Positions 29,273-39,465 of a stretch of DNA of 64,000 bases are shown piece by piece. The first letter of the stretch is position 1; each line of letters begins with the position of its first letter. The notes beneath the pieces are model-generated. The model had not been told where the DNA came from, did not search any database, and was given only the letters and a program-made list of their open reading frames with translations. A program made the translations under genes and the position numbers. The DNA comes from Mycosarcoma maydis (lineage: Eukaryota > Basidiomycota > Ustilaginomycetes > Ustilaginales), in assembly GCF_000328475.2 (NCBI RefSeq), contig NC_026487.1:248001-312000 (forward strand). The letters are read 5' to 3'.

Positions 29273-31450
29273 TTAAACACGGGCGGCGCATTGCCTGTGC
29301 AACCATTCGAGAGCCCTCTTATCTTTCTGCAAGAGGGGTGCGACTTTGTCGTAGACTTCCTGGTGGTAGTCGTTGAGCCACTGCTTGTCCTCTTTGGTCA
29401 GGAGGTCAGGGTCGACGAGCGAGACTTGAATGGGACACATAGTCAGGTGTTCGAAAGTCAAGTAGCCTTTGCTGCCAAAGTTGTTGGGCGTTTGGGCGGG
29501 ACGTACGATGACCAAGTTCTCGATACGAATGCCCCATTTTCCGTCTTGGTAGTAACCGGGTTCATTTGAGATGACCATGTTTTCCTTCAAGCTGGTCTCG
29601 TTGAACACGGCACGTGTTCCGATACCTTGAGGACCCTCGTGGACATTGAGAAAGTGACCCACACCGTGACCTGTTCCGTGACGGTAGTCTAGGCCGTCCT
29701 CCCAGAGTGCGCGGCGCGCGAGCACGTCAAGAAGGTAGCCAGTGGTTCCCTTGGGGAAAATGGCTCGGTCGATAGCAATGTGTCCCTGCAGAACGCGGGT
29801 GAAGGCGCGAATCTGTTCTGGTGCAGGCTTTCCAAAGTGCCATGTACGTGTGACGTCGGTTGTGCCATCCGTGAACTGAGCGCCCGAGTCACAGAGGTAG
29901 ATCTCGTTGACATCGATAGCAGGACAGCTCGACGGATCGGGACTGTAGTGGATAATGGCACCGTTAGGGCCGGTTGACGAGATGGTGGTGAAGCTTTCGC
30001 CTCGGAAGTGGTCGAGCGACTGACGGTACTCGCTAAGTTTATCGGCACCCTGTGATTCAGTCACTTTGTTGCCGGCGTGAAGCTGTTCCTCGAGCCAGGC
30101 AAAGTACTGGCACAGTGCAGCTCCATCGCGAATGTGACTCTGACGGAAACCTTGGAGCTCGACCTCGTTCTTGATTGACTTCTGGTCACCCACGATAGAT
30201 CGAACGATCTCGACCTTGGATGCCCCACCAAGAGCCTCCTGCACGGCTAACGATGCACTCTTGCCGATCAAGATCTTGTGTCCTTCGCCAAGCTCAGCAC
30301 CGATCTTGTGAAGGTCGTTGTAGAATTCAGCATAAGGTCGAAGGGTGACTTCGGACCCAAGGCTGTTCTTGACATCCTCGGTAAGCTGATTGTCGTTGAC
30401 GTAGAGCAGCACCTTGTCGAGAAGCACCATTGCAAAAGAAAAGAAGACAGGGTTGTAGGGAACATCGGTTCCACGAAGGTTAAAGAGCCATGCGACCTCG
30501 TCAAGCATGTTGGCCACAAAGCCTTGAGCCGACTTTTTCTTGATCTCTTCCTGCAATTCGCGGATCTTGTCCGACGAAGAACGACCGGCGATCTCGTCCT
30601 TGAGCACAAAGATGGGCTGGCCCGGTCGCGCAGGGCGGTCGGCCCAAACCTGGTCGACAAGGTTCTCACGAATGGGCACAAGGCTAGAGCCGATCCTGGT
30701 GAGTTCAGCAGTGATATCTTTGGCGTCCTCGGCAGAGATGAGTGAAGCGTCCATTCCGATCTTGGAGTTGGCGGGGAGGTTCTTGGAGAGGTACTCTTGC
30801 CATGTAGGCACGTTGGGCTCACCCTGCTTCATGAGCGTCCACACGGAAGGATCAAGCTGTTGACCGGCTTGGAGGAAGTACCGCCCATCTGTAAAGAGGA
30901 GCGCCTTGTTGGTGGTGACCACGGCAGAGCCGGCAGAGCCCGTGAAGCCAGTGATGTAGCCTCTGCGTAGGTCCGACTCAGCAGGGTATTCGGAAGCGTG
31001 CTCGTCGCCCGAAGGGATAACGTATGCAGTCACGCCATGCTTTGACATGAGCTGGCGAAGTAACTGGACGCGCTGAGTCGTATCGACTCGACCTGTTGCA
31101 ATGGCACCCATGTCGACGTCGTTGGCGCTTGCTGAAAAAGCAGAGGTGGAGGCGGATCGGGAAGGGTTGAGGTGCTGAAGACCGAAGGACTGTTGCTGCG
31201 GTCCTGAAAATCGAAGCGCTACGCCGTTACCGGAAGCCTCAAGTAAACTGCCTCGCGAAGAGGAACGGTTCGAGGTGAATGGGGTGGGCGACAGTTTGGT
31301 AAGAGTGACGCCGCTGCTAGACGTGTGGAGGTTGGACCTTCGAAGAGAGCCTGCTGCTGATCGTTTAGCAACAGGGACGATAGAAGATGACGGAGGAGTG
31401 ATGAGAGTGGAAAAAGAGATGAACAATGATCTGTAGGATGAGACTATCAT
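29273..31450 (-). CDS. Xaa-Pro aminopeptidase (aminopeptidase P, M24B)
   Basis: Metallopeptidase that removes an N-terminal residue before proline. The 725-residue intronless product has the two creatinase-like N-terminal domains (AYVIPSGDEHASEY, RGYITGFTGSAGSAVV) and a pita-bread catalytic domain. The latter carries metal ligands in YLCDSGAQFTDGTTDVTRT (aspartates), HGTGHGVGHFLNVHEGP (histidine), SNEPGYY and RIENLVIV (glutamates). From the internal methionine at 31111 (MGAIATGRVD) the protein would be 612 residues, the usual cytosolic length. The 113 residues before it are Ser/Arg-rich and almost free of acid, like a mitochondrial presequence. I keep the longer frame but cannot decide which start dominates. 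It lies in tandem with SAH1. Confidence 0.93.
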   Translation of the reverse strand: MIVSSYRSLFISFSTLITPPSSSIVPVAKRSAAGSLRRSNLHTSSSGVTLTKLSPTPFTSNRSSSRGSLLEASGNGVALRFSGPQQQSFGLQHLNPSRSASTSAFSASANDVDMGAIATGRVDTTQRVQLLRQLMSKHGVTAYVIPSGDEHASEYPAESDLRRGYITGFTGSAGSAVVTTNKALLFTDGRYFLQAGQQLDPSVWTLMKQGEPNVPTWQEYLSKNLPANSKIGMDASLISAEDAKDITAELTRIGSSLVPIRENLVDQVWADRPARPGQPIFVLKDEIAGRSSSDKIRELQEEIKKKSAQGFVANMLDEVAWLFNLRGTDVPYNPVFFSFAMVLLDKVLLYVNDNQLTEDVKNSLGSEVTLRPYAEFYNDLHKIGAELGEGHKILIGKSASLAVQEALGGASKVEIVRSIVGDQKSIKNEVELQGFRQSHIRDGAALCQYFAWLEEQLHAGNKVTESQGADKLSEYRQSLDHFRGESFTTISSTGPNGAIIHYSPDPSSCPAIDVNEIYLCDSGAQFTDGTTDVTRTWHFGKPAPEQIRAFTRVLQGHIAIDRAIFPKGTTGYLLDVLARRALWEDGLDYRHGTGHGVGHFLNVHEGPQGIGTRAVFNETSLKENMVISNEPGYYQDGKWGIRIENLVIVRPAQTPNNFGSKGYLTFEHLTMCPIQVSLVDPDLLTKEDKQWLNDYHQEVYDKVAPLLQKDKRALEWLHRQCAARV

Positions 31451-32365
31451 CTACAGAGCGAAAGTCACAGGTTGAGAGAATATGGGATTCAGGGTCGTCG
31501 TCGTAACCAGCAAGGAAGACGATACAGGAGGCCAGTGCAACTATGCGCACTGCTCACACGCGCAAGCCCATCTCGTCTCTCCTTTCCTTTCCATTTAAGT
31601 TGGTCAAATTAGGTTCCGGTGCTTTTTTTTTTTTTTTTTTTTTTTTTTGGCTTCAAGACGTGTATAAGAAGTTACGGCGAATTAAAGTTTTTTTTCTAGA
31701 TTTTTTTTTTGTTTTTGTTTTGTTCTTTGGGAATCAGGCACCGACAAGTCTTTCGGACTGACCGAAACCCAGCTGGTGACGTTCGGCACAGAGAGTTCCG
31801 ACCTGCAATCACCACGCAGCAGAGGATTGGCTTCTCATCATTGGGTGCGACCAACAACCCAATGAGATTGCGACCATGCGTTCCTGGTGTTCAACATGCT
31901 GGCTTGGTCGTACACAAGAAAACACACAGCAACACAGAGCGGAGTCGTAGTGACCTGAGAAATATAATGTGACCTTGTTGAGAAGGCCGGGGGAATATGA
32001 TGCATTGCAGACACGACTTTAGAGTGAAAATGTAATGAGAGCCGACGGACACGGAAGCAGACCGGAGTAGGGATGATGGTCCTTTGCTGAAGACTGGTCC
32101 AAGAGGACGAGTCGAGAAGCCAATTTTGATGCAGAATTTGAATCTAGTTGATATATATGTGTGGGTGGGGGAGATTGGCGGAAGGGGTGTGCGAGTGTTG
32201 GTGGATTAGCCCGTTGAGTACTGTTACAGTGAGTCTGAGCGACTCTTGCAGAGAGAGAGAGAGATGATTGCACGGAAGACCTAGGAACTGAAAGACGACG
32301 ACGAGAAAGAGATCAAAGGAAAGGTACCAACATCCCTAGCTTTTCTGGATAAGAAAAGCAAGCGC
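31451..32365. other. Intergenic region between aminopeptidase P and SAH1
   Basis: Holds a 26-T run at 31623-31648 and further T-rich tracts to about 31730, upstream of aminopeptidase P, plus GA-rich and GT-rich patches at 32155-32262 in the SAH1 3' flank. No gene seen and no clear ATTCACG heptads. Confidence 0.6.
31623..31648 (+). repeat. 26-base poly(T) tract
   Basis: Uninterrupted T run about 175 bp upstream of the aminopeptidase P start (A run on its coding strand). Such tracts often mark nucleosome-depleted promoters, though a retroposed poly(A) tail is also possible. Confidence 0.95.
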
Positions 32366-33407
32366 TTAGTACCTGTAGGTGTCGCGCTTGTAGGGACCGT
32401 CGACGGGGAGGTCGAGGTAGTCAGCCTGAACCTTGGTAAGCTTGGTAAGCTTGACGTTGAGGCGGCCAAGGTGGGCAAGAGCGACTTCCTCGTCAAGCTC
32501 CTTGGGCAGCATGTAAACCTCACCGCGCTTGTACTGACCAGCCTTGTCGTTCCAGAGAGCAATCTGGGCAAGGGTCTGGTTGCAGAACGAAGCTGACATG
32601 ATGAACGAAGGGTGGCCAGTGGCGCATCCGAGGTTGACGAGACGGCCCTCAGCAAGAAGGATGATGCGGTTACCGTTCTTGAGGGTGTATCGGTCGACCT
32701 GGGGCTTGATGTTGCTAACGCTCTGAGCGTTGGCCTTGAGCCAGGCAACGTCGATCTCAATGTCAAAGTGACCAATGTTGCAGACGATGGCGTCGTCCTT
32801 CATGGCCTCAAAGTGCTTTCCGGTGATAATGTCACGGCAACCGGTGGTGGTGACAAAGATGTCGGCCTGCGAGGCAACGTCATCCATGATGTCGACCTGG
32901 TAACCGGCCATGGAAGCCTGGAGAGCGTTGATGGGGTCAATTTCGGTGACGATGACGCGGCAGCCGTAACCGCGGAGCGACTCTGCGCAACCCTTTCCGA
33001 CGTCACCGAAACCGGCGACGATGGCGACCTTACCGCCAAGCATGACGTCGGTGGCGCGCTTGATACCGTCAACAAGCGACTCACGGCAGCCGTAATAGTT
33101 GTCGAACTTGGACTTGGTCACCGAGTCGTTAACGTTGATGGCAGGGAGCTTGAGGGTGCCCTTCTTCATGGCCGAGTAGAGGATGTGGACACCGGTGGTG
33201 GTCTCCTCAGAAACGCCCTTGATCTGCTCAAGGAGCTGGGGGTGCTTGTCGTGAACGAGCCAGGTAAGGTCACCACCGTCGTCGAGGATCATGTTGGGGC
33301 CCTCGGGGTGGGCGGTGAGGGTCTGCTCGAGACACCAGTCGTACTCCTCTTCAGTCTCACCCTTCCAGGCGAAGACGGGCACACCGGTAGCAGCAATGGC
33401 GGCAGCA

Positions 33408-33439
<32 letters not shown>

Positions 33440-33774
33440 GGCCCAGGTAACCTGGGCGCCGAGGGCGACGAGGGTCTCGATGAGGACGGCGGTCTGGATG
33501 GTCATGTGGAGCGAACCAGCGATGCGGGCGCCCTTGAGGGGCTGCTCAGCACCGTACTTGGTTCGGAGCGCCATGAGACCAGGCATCTCACCCTCGGCAA
33601 TCTCAATCTCCTTGCGGCCGAAAGCGGCGAGCGAGATGTCGGCGACCTAGCGATAAGAGGCGATGAGAAGCAATCAAGCGAAACAAGAAGAAGGCTGTCA
33701 GTGATCTAGCAGCAGACATACGAACGGGATGAATGTTGCATTTGCATCTGAAAACATACCTTGTAGTTAGGCAT
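32366..33774 (-). CDS. SAH1: S-adenosyl-L-homocysteine hydrolase
   Basis: Cleaves S-adenosylhomocysteine to adenosine and homocysteine, keeping cellular methylation running. The gene has a 15-nt first exon (33774-33760, MPNYK), a 113-bp intron (GTATGT...CTAG) and a main exon 33646-32366. Together they give 431 residues, the normal family length. Seen motifs: [56 protein letters not shown] (catalytic Lys/Asp), the NAD-binding [19 protein letters not shown] and the conserved C-terminus YKRDTYRY whose Lys and Tyr complete the neighbouring subunit's cofactor site. Taking the first internal methionine would miss about 27 residues, including the conserved [14 protein letters not shown]. Codon use is strongly biased, as in a highly expressed gene. 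Confidence 0.97.
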
Positions 33775-35732
33775 GATAAATATGTGAAAGGGAAAGTGGC
33801 TGGGAGATGGAAAGTGTCGGATGGAAAAGGATGGATGTGGTGAAGAAGCAAGTTGGGCCACCTTATTGAGCAGTAGAAGAGGTCAGCCACACCACGCAAC
33901 GATGGACGAACGAATTCACATGGACGACCTTGGGCGTTGTGCTGCTGCTGCTGCTGCCTGGCAGGAGCTGGCTCCTGAGAAGAAATCAGATGTTGTCAGT
34001 GAAAATTGCTGCTGCTCGCACACTCCGTGCACGCTCGAACAGACCATCCTAGCTGGGCACGTTTGCCGCCAGCTGAGCTGCTGCCAGAAGACCTTCGTGC
34101 TGATTGCCCACAGTTCCGCGCACTGTTCTCGCTCGTGTCTGCAGATCTAGGGTCCCCAGTCTGTAACTTGCAAAATTTTCTGCAAAAGCCTTCTGCAGCT
34201 TTGAAAATCTTTTAGGCGCAAGAATACAAATGGGTAAATACAAAATTTTCTCAACCGTATATTGCTTTGCTTGTCGCTTCTTGGGAAGAAAAATATTTAT
34301 AAGTTAGTTAGGTGTATTGTGATTCACTTGTTGCTCTTTCTCTTACCAGGTGGCACGTTCCTTGACTTGCTACTGCCCAACTTCTTGCTCGGCGGCACAG
34401 GGTACAGAAGCCAGTCACACCCGCGCTTGGACCAGAATTCGAAGATCTGTCCAACACGCTTAACGTTCATATGCTGTCGGCCGTGTGACTGAGGTACCCC
34501 TTGCTTTTGTCTTGCGCGAGCCACGAGCAACTGAAAGACAGAGTTTAACAGCCAATCATCTTTACAATCGTGAATCACGAATGAACAGTCACGAGTAACG
34601 AGTGCACGTGCCACCAACGACCTGAACAGTATCCTTCGTTTCAGACTATCGAGCCAAAGTCACGAGTGTTCCGTTCTATTGACGTCCCGCTCGCGTATTG
34701 GACTGACGCGATGCAGTTTTCGGTGAGCCGCATGAGCTCAGCAACAGTTTCTTGTGTGTGACCGAGAAGACGCTCCCCCCAATGCGCCTTGAGCTAGGGC
34801 ATAAGGAAGAGCCAGTCGTGAATATGACCATGAACAACGAGTCGCAGCCAGCTAGGCTCTCGGCTTGGAAGGAACAATTCACGATATTCACGATTGAATA
34901 ATCTCACTCACAACTCACAATACTATCGTGGATCACGAATCGTGAATCGTGGATCGTAAATCGTGAATCGAACTTGGGACCAGTCCGAAATCTGAAAATC
35001 AAATATTAATAAGTTACTATCAAGAATTGACGCGACTTTGAAATGAGAATACAAACCTATTTAAGACACACACCCTTTTCAGCCAACCTCCTGGCGGCAC
35101 GCACGCTTGTGCACACGCATTCCCACTTGGCTCGCCAACGCGCCAACACTCATGAATCCCCCCTCTCACGTCTCGTCAACCAGCAAAGGCGCAAGCAGCC
35201 TGTCTATTCGTGATTCATCCAAGCGCCAACCAAGTCTTTCGCGCTGCGTGTGCTTGTCCTCTGACTAGAATCGGCTCACCCGGCCTTGCTGCCTGCTTAC
35301 CAGCGCAGCGAGTGAGCGAGCGGTGCTTTGCGCATTGGCGTCGGTTTGACCTAAGTTTGCTTGAGCTGTTGCTCTCTCAACCCAACGTTCGCCTGTATCT
35401 CCTCCATCCTTCGTTTGTCCCACCTCGCACATACGCCAGCTTGTCACCGCTGCACGCACCTCCTACGCCTCCTGCGCCTCCTACGCAAGCCTCTCATACC
35501 TGCTCGTTGTCGTTCGCATCATTCGGTCCGTATCGAACTGACTCGCACCTACATTGTTGCACCTGAAGCTGTGTCATATCCGTGACCCCCACCACTGGCC
35601 CTTGTTCCACGGTTCATCTCGGCTGCCCATCTCGGCTTCAACCTCGGCTTGATCCATCAGATTGATATATACCGATCACTACCATCAGCGCACAACAGCA
35701 TCGACACATCTCTACATCCAAATCTAGACAAA
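33775..35732. other. Long divergent intergenic region between SAH1 and the septin gene
   Basis: No gene supportable in about 2 kb. A CTG/GCT microsatellite lies near 33939-33958. Heptads cluster at 34570-34605, 34816-34895 and 34929-34975, with a run of AATCGTGAATCGTGGATCGT-like units, and one lies at 35207. AAGTTA motifs occur near 34303 and 35012. The last 300 bp before the septin ATG are C/T-rich, as a leader would be. Confidence 0.6.
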
Positions 35733-37263
35733 ATGAACGGAGGTTCTCACGACGTGGATGCGGCAGCACCCGCACAGACCGGCAGTGCTGCGGGTGCCAT
35801 TGCTGCTGGTCGCAAGAAGCTCATGGGCTATGTCGGTTTCGCCAACCTCCCCAATCAGGTGCACCGAAAAAGTGTGCGCAAAGGCTTCAACTTTACTGCT
35901 ATGGTCGTCGGAGAGTCGGGTCTCGGCAAGTCGACACTCATCAACACGCTGTTCAACACCACACTCTACCCTCGCAAGGAGGTGCCACCTCCTCACCAGG
36001 AACGTCCAAAGACGGTGGCTATCGAGTCGATTAGCTCGGGTATGTTGACAGCTACTTGTCGATAGCGATACGGTTTGGCTTCCCCCACTAACTTGGTTCC
36101 CCCCCACTGATTTTCCCGCTGTCGTCACCCGCAGATATTGAAGAGAACGGTGTTCGCTTGAGGCTCAACGTCGTCGACACTCCAGGTTTTGGCGACTTTA
36201 TCAACAATGACGAGAGGTAAGCATCTACCACCTTGAAGCTCGCGTGGCAAGTGGCTTGAAGTTCCGGGCGTCCACGCCGAGCATCGTATCCGAATGAAAC
36301 TGACGCTTGCTCGATCTTCTGATCCACTCCTCGGTGCCATTGTGCGTTTCCCTCAGCTGGAAGCCGATCGTTGAAAACATCGAATCGCGCTTCGACAACT
36401 ACCTCGAACAGGAGAACCGTGTGAACCGCAACAAGCTACAGGACAACCGTGTTCATGCCTGCATCTACTTTGTGCAGCCCACCGGCCACAGTCTGCGACC
36501 CATCGACATTGAGTTCATGCGACGATTGCACCAAAAAGTCAATCTGATCCCCGTCATCGCCAAGTCGGACACGCTGACCGACGAGGAGATTGTCTCGTTC
36601 AAGCAGAGGATCCTCAACGATATTGCACACCACAAGATTGAAATCTTCCACGCACCCATTTACGAGATGGAAGACGAGGAGACGCTTCTGGAAATCCAAG
36701 AGATCTCGAGCAAGGTGCCTTTCGCCGTGGTGGGCTCCAATACCGAGATTGACACGCCCGATGGACGACGCGTACGCGGCCGAGCTTACCCTTGGGGTGT
36801 GATTGAGGTGGACAACGAAGAGCACTGCGACTTTGTCAAGCTGCGACAGATGCTCATCCACACACACATGGAGGAGCTCAAGGAGCATACCAACAACGTG
36901 CTCTACGAAAAGTACCGAAGCGAGAAGCTGGTTGCCTTGGGTGTCACGCAGGACCACTCGGTGTTCAAGGAAGTCAACCCAGCAGCCAAGATGGCCGAGG
37001 AGCGCGCTATCCACGAGGCAAGGTTGAGGAAGATGGAGAATGAGATGAAGCTCGTCTTCCAGCAAAAGGTGGCCGAGAAGGAGGCCAAGCTCAAGCAGAG
37101 CGAAGAGGAGCTCTACGCACGCCATCGCGAGATGCGCGATGCGCTCGAGAAGCAGAGGCAAGAGCTCGAAGAGAAACGTCGCAGACTCGAAAGCGGCCGT
37201 CCGCTCACGCCCGAAAAGGTTTCGCAGGCGACCAAGAAGAAAGGTTTCTCACTGCGAAACTAA
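35733..37263 (+). CDS. CDC3: Septin of the Cdc3 group
   Basis: GTP-binding cytoskeletal protein that assembles with other septins into filaments at bud necks and septa. Three exons, 35733-36039, 36135-36216 and 36357-37263, join with frame kept at GTATGT and GTAAGC donors to give 431 residues. Seen: a polybasic region before the GTPase domain (HRKSVRKGF), P-loop GESGLGKST (60-68), DTPG (117-120), AKSD (198-201), the septin-unique element around [20 protein letters not shown], and a C-terminal coiled coil (about 330-410). The [20 protein letters not shown] start and long coiled coil match the Cdc3/AspB group, which in Ustilago maydis corresponds, as I recall, to Sep1. Group assignment is from memory of sequences. 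Confidence 0.93.
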
Positions 37264-38377
37264 AAGAGCTCAACTCTTTCTTGGCTTTCGACAATTCAGA
37301 ATGAGGGCCGACCCAAGCTGGGCTCGCGCGTTGACTCAGAGATGTGCAGAGGCGTGCGGCCGCGGGACAATTTCAAACCTCAATGATCGCTTTCTGTGGA
37401 AATGGCGTATAAAGGCTCGACTTGCTCGGTCTCGCATCAACTCGTACATTTCTTCTCCTCCTTGTCAGGTCGCCGATCGGGCTACTTGCAACGTCTCTCT
37501 CCATTCTGCGCTTTTGTCTGTCTAGCCGTGCGTCTCAAGTCACAGATGTTACTTCGATTCCCTCTCTTTGCCATTGTAGCCATGATGTTGAAAACGAAAG
37601 GTTCCCATGGGTTTGAGACGAGGGACTCCATCGTCGAGGAAATGTGTACGAAAGGAGGTCTGTGTTTGTTGAGAATTGAAGAATTGATGTGTACGGTTGC
37701 TTTTCGGCTCAGAGGACACATGCATGGCTTCTGTCCGAGCACATCTGGCTACGCAACGTTTGGCGGGGTTCCACCATTTGATTTTGCGATACGGTGCGGT
37801 ACGAGAAAGGGCTGTGGGCAAGATTACGTGGTGACATTTTATGCAAAGATGCCCAGCAATCGCCGAGAGCAGGGCTAGCGGAGCGGTTTCAAGTCTTGGT
37901 TGGTACAGACGTGCTTGACCGAATACTGACGACTATGGATACATGACCAGCGCCGGTCTGTGTGCGACTTGACTTGATCTCCAACTTGGTTGCTGTCGGT
38001 ATAGGGAGAGCAAGCGCAATAGATACGTTTCGACAGACTCAAGTCAATCGACATGCTATCGAGAGAAGCATGAATACGCTTGAAAGCCGAATGAATGCGC
38101 TCTTGCACCACCACGTTTCTGCGCTAAGCATGTGTTTGCGTTTGATCCCTTGATGCTTGGGTCAGTGCCAAGATAGAGAGCACCAGCCGCAATTCGACAT
38201 TACTAGCCGTTTCTTCTCCCCGACAACCACAAAGTGCGTCGCTGTCCAGTGTAAAAGGACATGCAAAATCGGATGCGATCAGCGATGCGATGCAATGATA
38301 AAGATCAAAGTAAGCTAGTGTCACAGAATATGGCTCAGCTATGGCATTCCAGTAAAGCGTCAAGTGATGGAGCAAGA
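37264..38377. other. Convergent intergenic region between septin and EAF3
   Basis: About 1.1 kb of 3' flanks with no supportable gene; a 160-codon open frame at 37396-37878 has no recognisable domain. No ATTCACG heptads seen here, as in other short convergent regions. Confidence 0.55.
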
Positions 38378-39465
38378 TCATGTGGAGCTGATGCGGTGAT
38401 ATGCCGGTGAGGCGGTCTCGTACTCGCGTACGAAGAGGCGGTGCTTTTCCCTGACAATGTATCTGGAAGATGCAAACGGTTAGGAGAGGGTTTATGGATG
38501 CGTGAGCGAGCGCATGGTTTGTATAAGCGAAAAAAGTCGGCTGCGGAAACAACTTACGACAAAAATTCAGCGAGGTGTTCCTTGAGCAGACTGATGGACT
38601 CGGCGTCCATGGAAGTGTGAACGATGATCATGGGCAGAGTAACGAAAAGGCGTAACAAGTGTTCTGCTCCATACACATTGCTCGGTTCCATCTCGCCACC
38701 CATGCTGCCATTGGCAGTTCGCGCATTTCCTACATCACCGTCTCCCATCTTTGGACCATTCTTCTTGCGGTAATCGACGTACTGGGCGCGTTCGAAGCGG
38801 TACAACAAGTTCTGACCCAACGAACGGTCAAAGTAGAGTTTGAGACCTTTGAGCACTTCATCTACGAGCTGTGGACTGCGTTGTTTAGATGGGTCGGAAC
38901 GTTTCGAGGCGAGGTAGTGTTTGCGGTAGTCGTCCAGGATGTCTTTGACGCATGGATTGCGCGGGAGAGGTACGAGCTGGCCGTTTTTGGTGATGTTTTC
39001 CCAATCGTCGACGAGTTGCAGTTTCAGTTCGTCTGGTAGCGAGATCTTGACCTCGGGACGTTTGAGAAACTCTTCTTCGGCTTCCACATGTTCTCGACTG
39101 CGCTTTGTGCCACGAGAAGCGCTCTTCCTATCAGGAAGCTCCGAGTCTTTGGCGCGCTTGAGCGAGGATGCAGCCGACGTTGAAGCTGCGCTCTTTTCAG
39201 CCGAAGAGATCAGCGAACCCGCCTTGGCGGCTTCTTGGAGCGTCGCCTTTCGCGCCAAGTTTTCGTCGTTGTGCTTGAGCAAGCGCGTTTCAGGAACCCA
39301 TTCATCCCACGTCTTCTTCCAGCCATCGTAGTGAACGAGGTAGTGAGGCCCCACTTGACCCGTCACGTTTTCCTCGCCTGTCCATTTTTCAGCCTTGAGA
39401 ATCTTGGCAGCGTAGATGAGTGGACCGTGGAAGCAGAGCACTTTTTCGCCGTCGGTATAAAGCAT
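38378..39465 (-). CDS. EAF3: Eaf3/MRG15 chromodomain-MRG protein
   Basis: Chromatin reader shared by the NuA4 acetyltransferase and the Rpd3S-type deacetylase, binding methylated H3K36. Two exons, 39465-38558 and 38462-38378, are joined by a 95-bp GTAAGT/CAG intron, giving 330 residues. The first exon runs straight into a stop three residues after the donor if unspliced. Splicing instead adds YIVREKHRLFVREYETA and the conserved MRG ending. Seen: an N-terminal chromo barrel (YTDGEKVLCFHGPLIYAAKI, YLVHYDGWKKTWDEWV), a basic linker with KRSRE, and an MRG domain (about 150-330; LPDELKLQLVDDWENITKN, YGAEHLLRLFVTLPMIIVHT). The start is the methionine just before the chromo domain; nine upstream codons are open. 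Confidence 0.92.

Noticed and set aside
32250..32262. GA, CT and CTG microsatellites (also near 3415, 33939, 39908, 41670)
   Set aside because: Ordinary short simple repeats; nothing links them to a specific function.
32612..33709. A 365-codon + strand open frame opposite SAH1
   Set aside because: It is antisense to a highly biased gene; its Val/Leu/Gly/Asp-rich translation is typical of a mirror frame.
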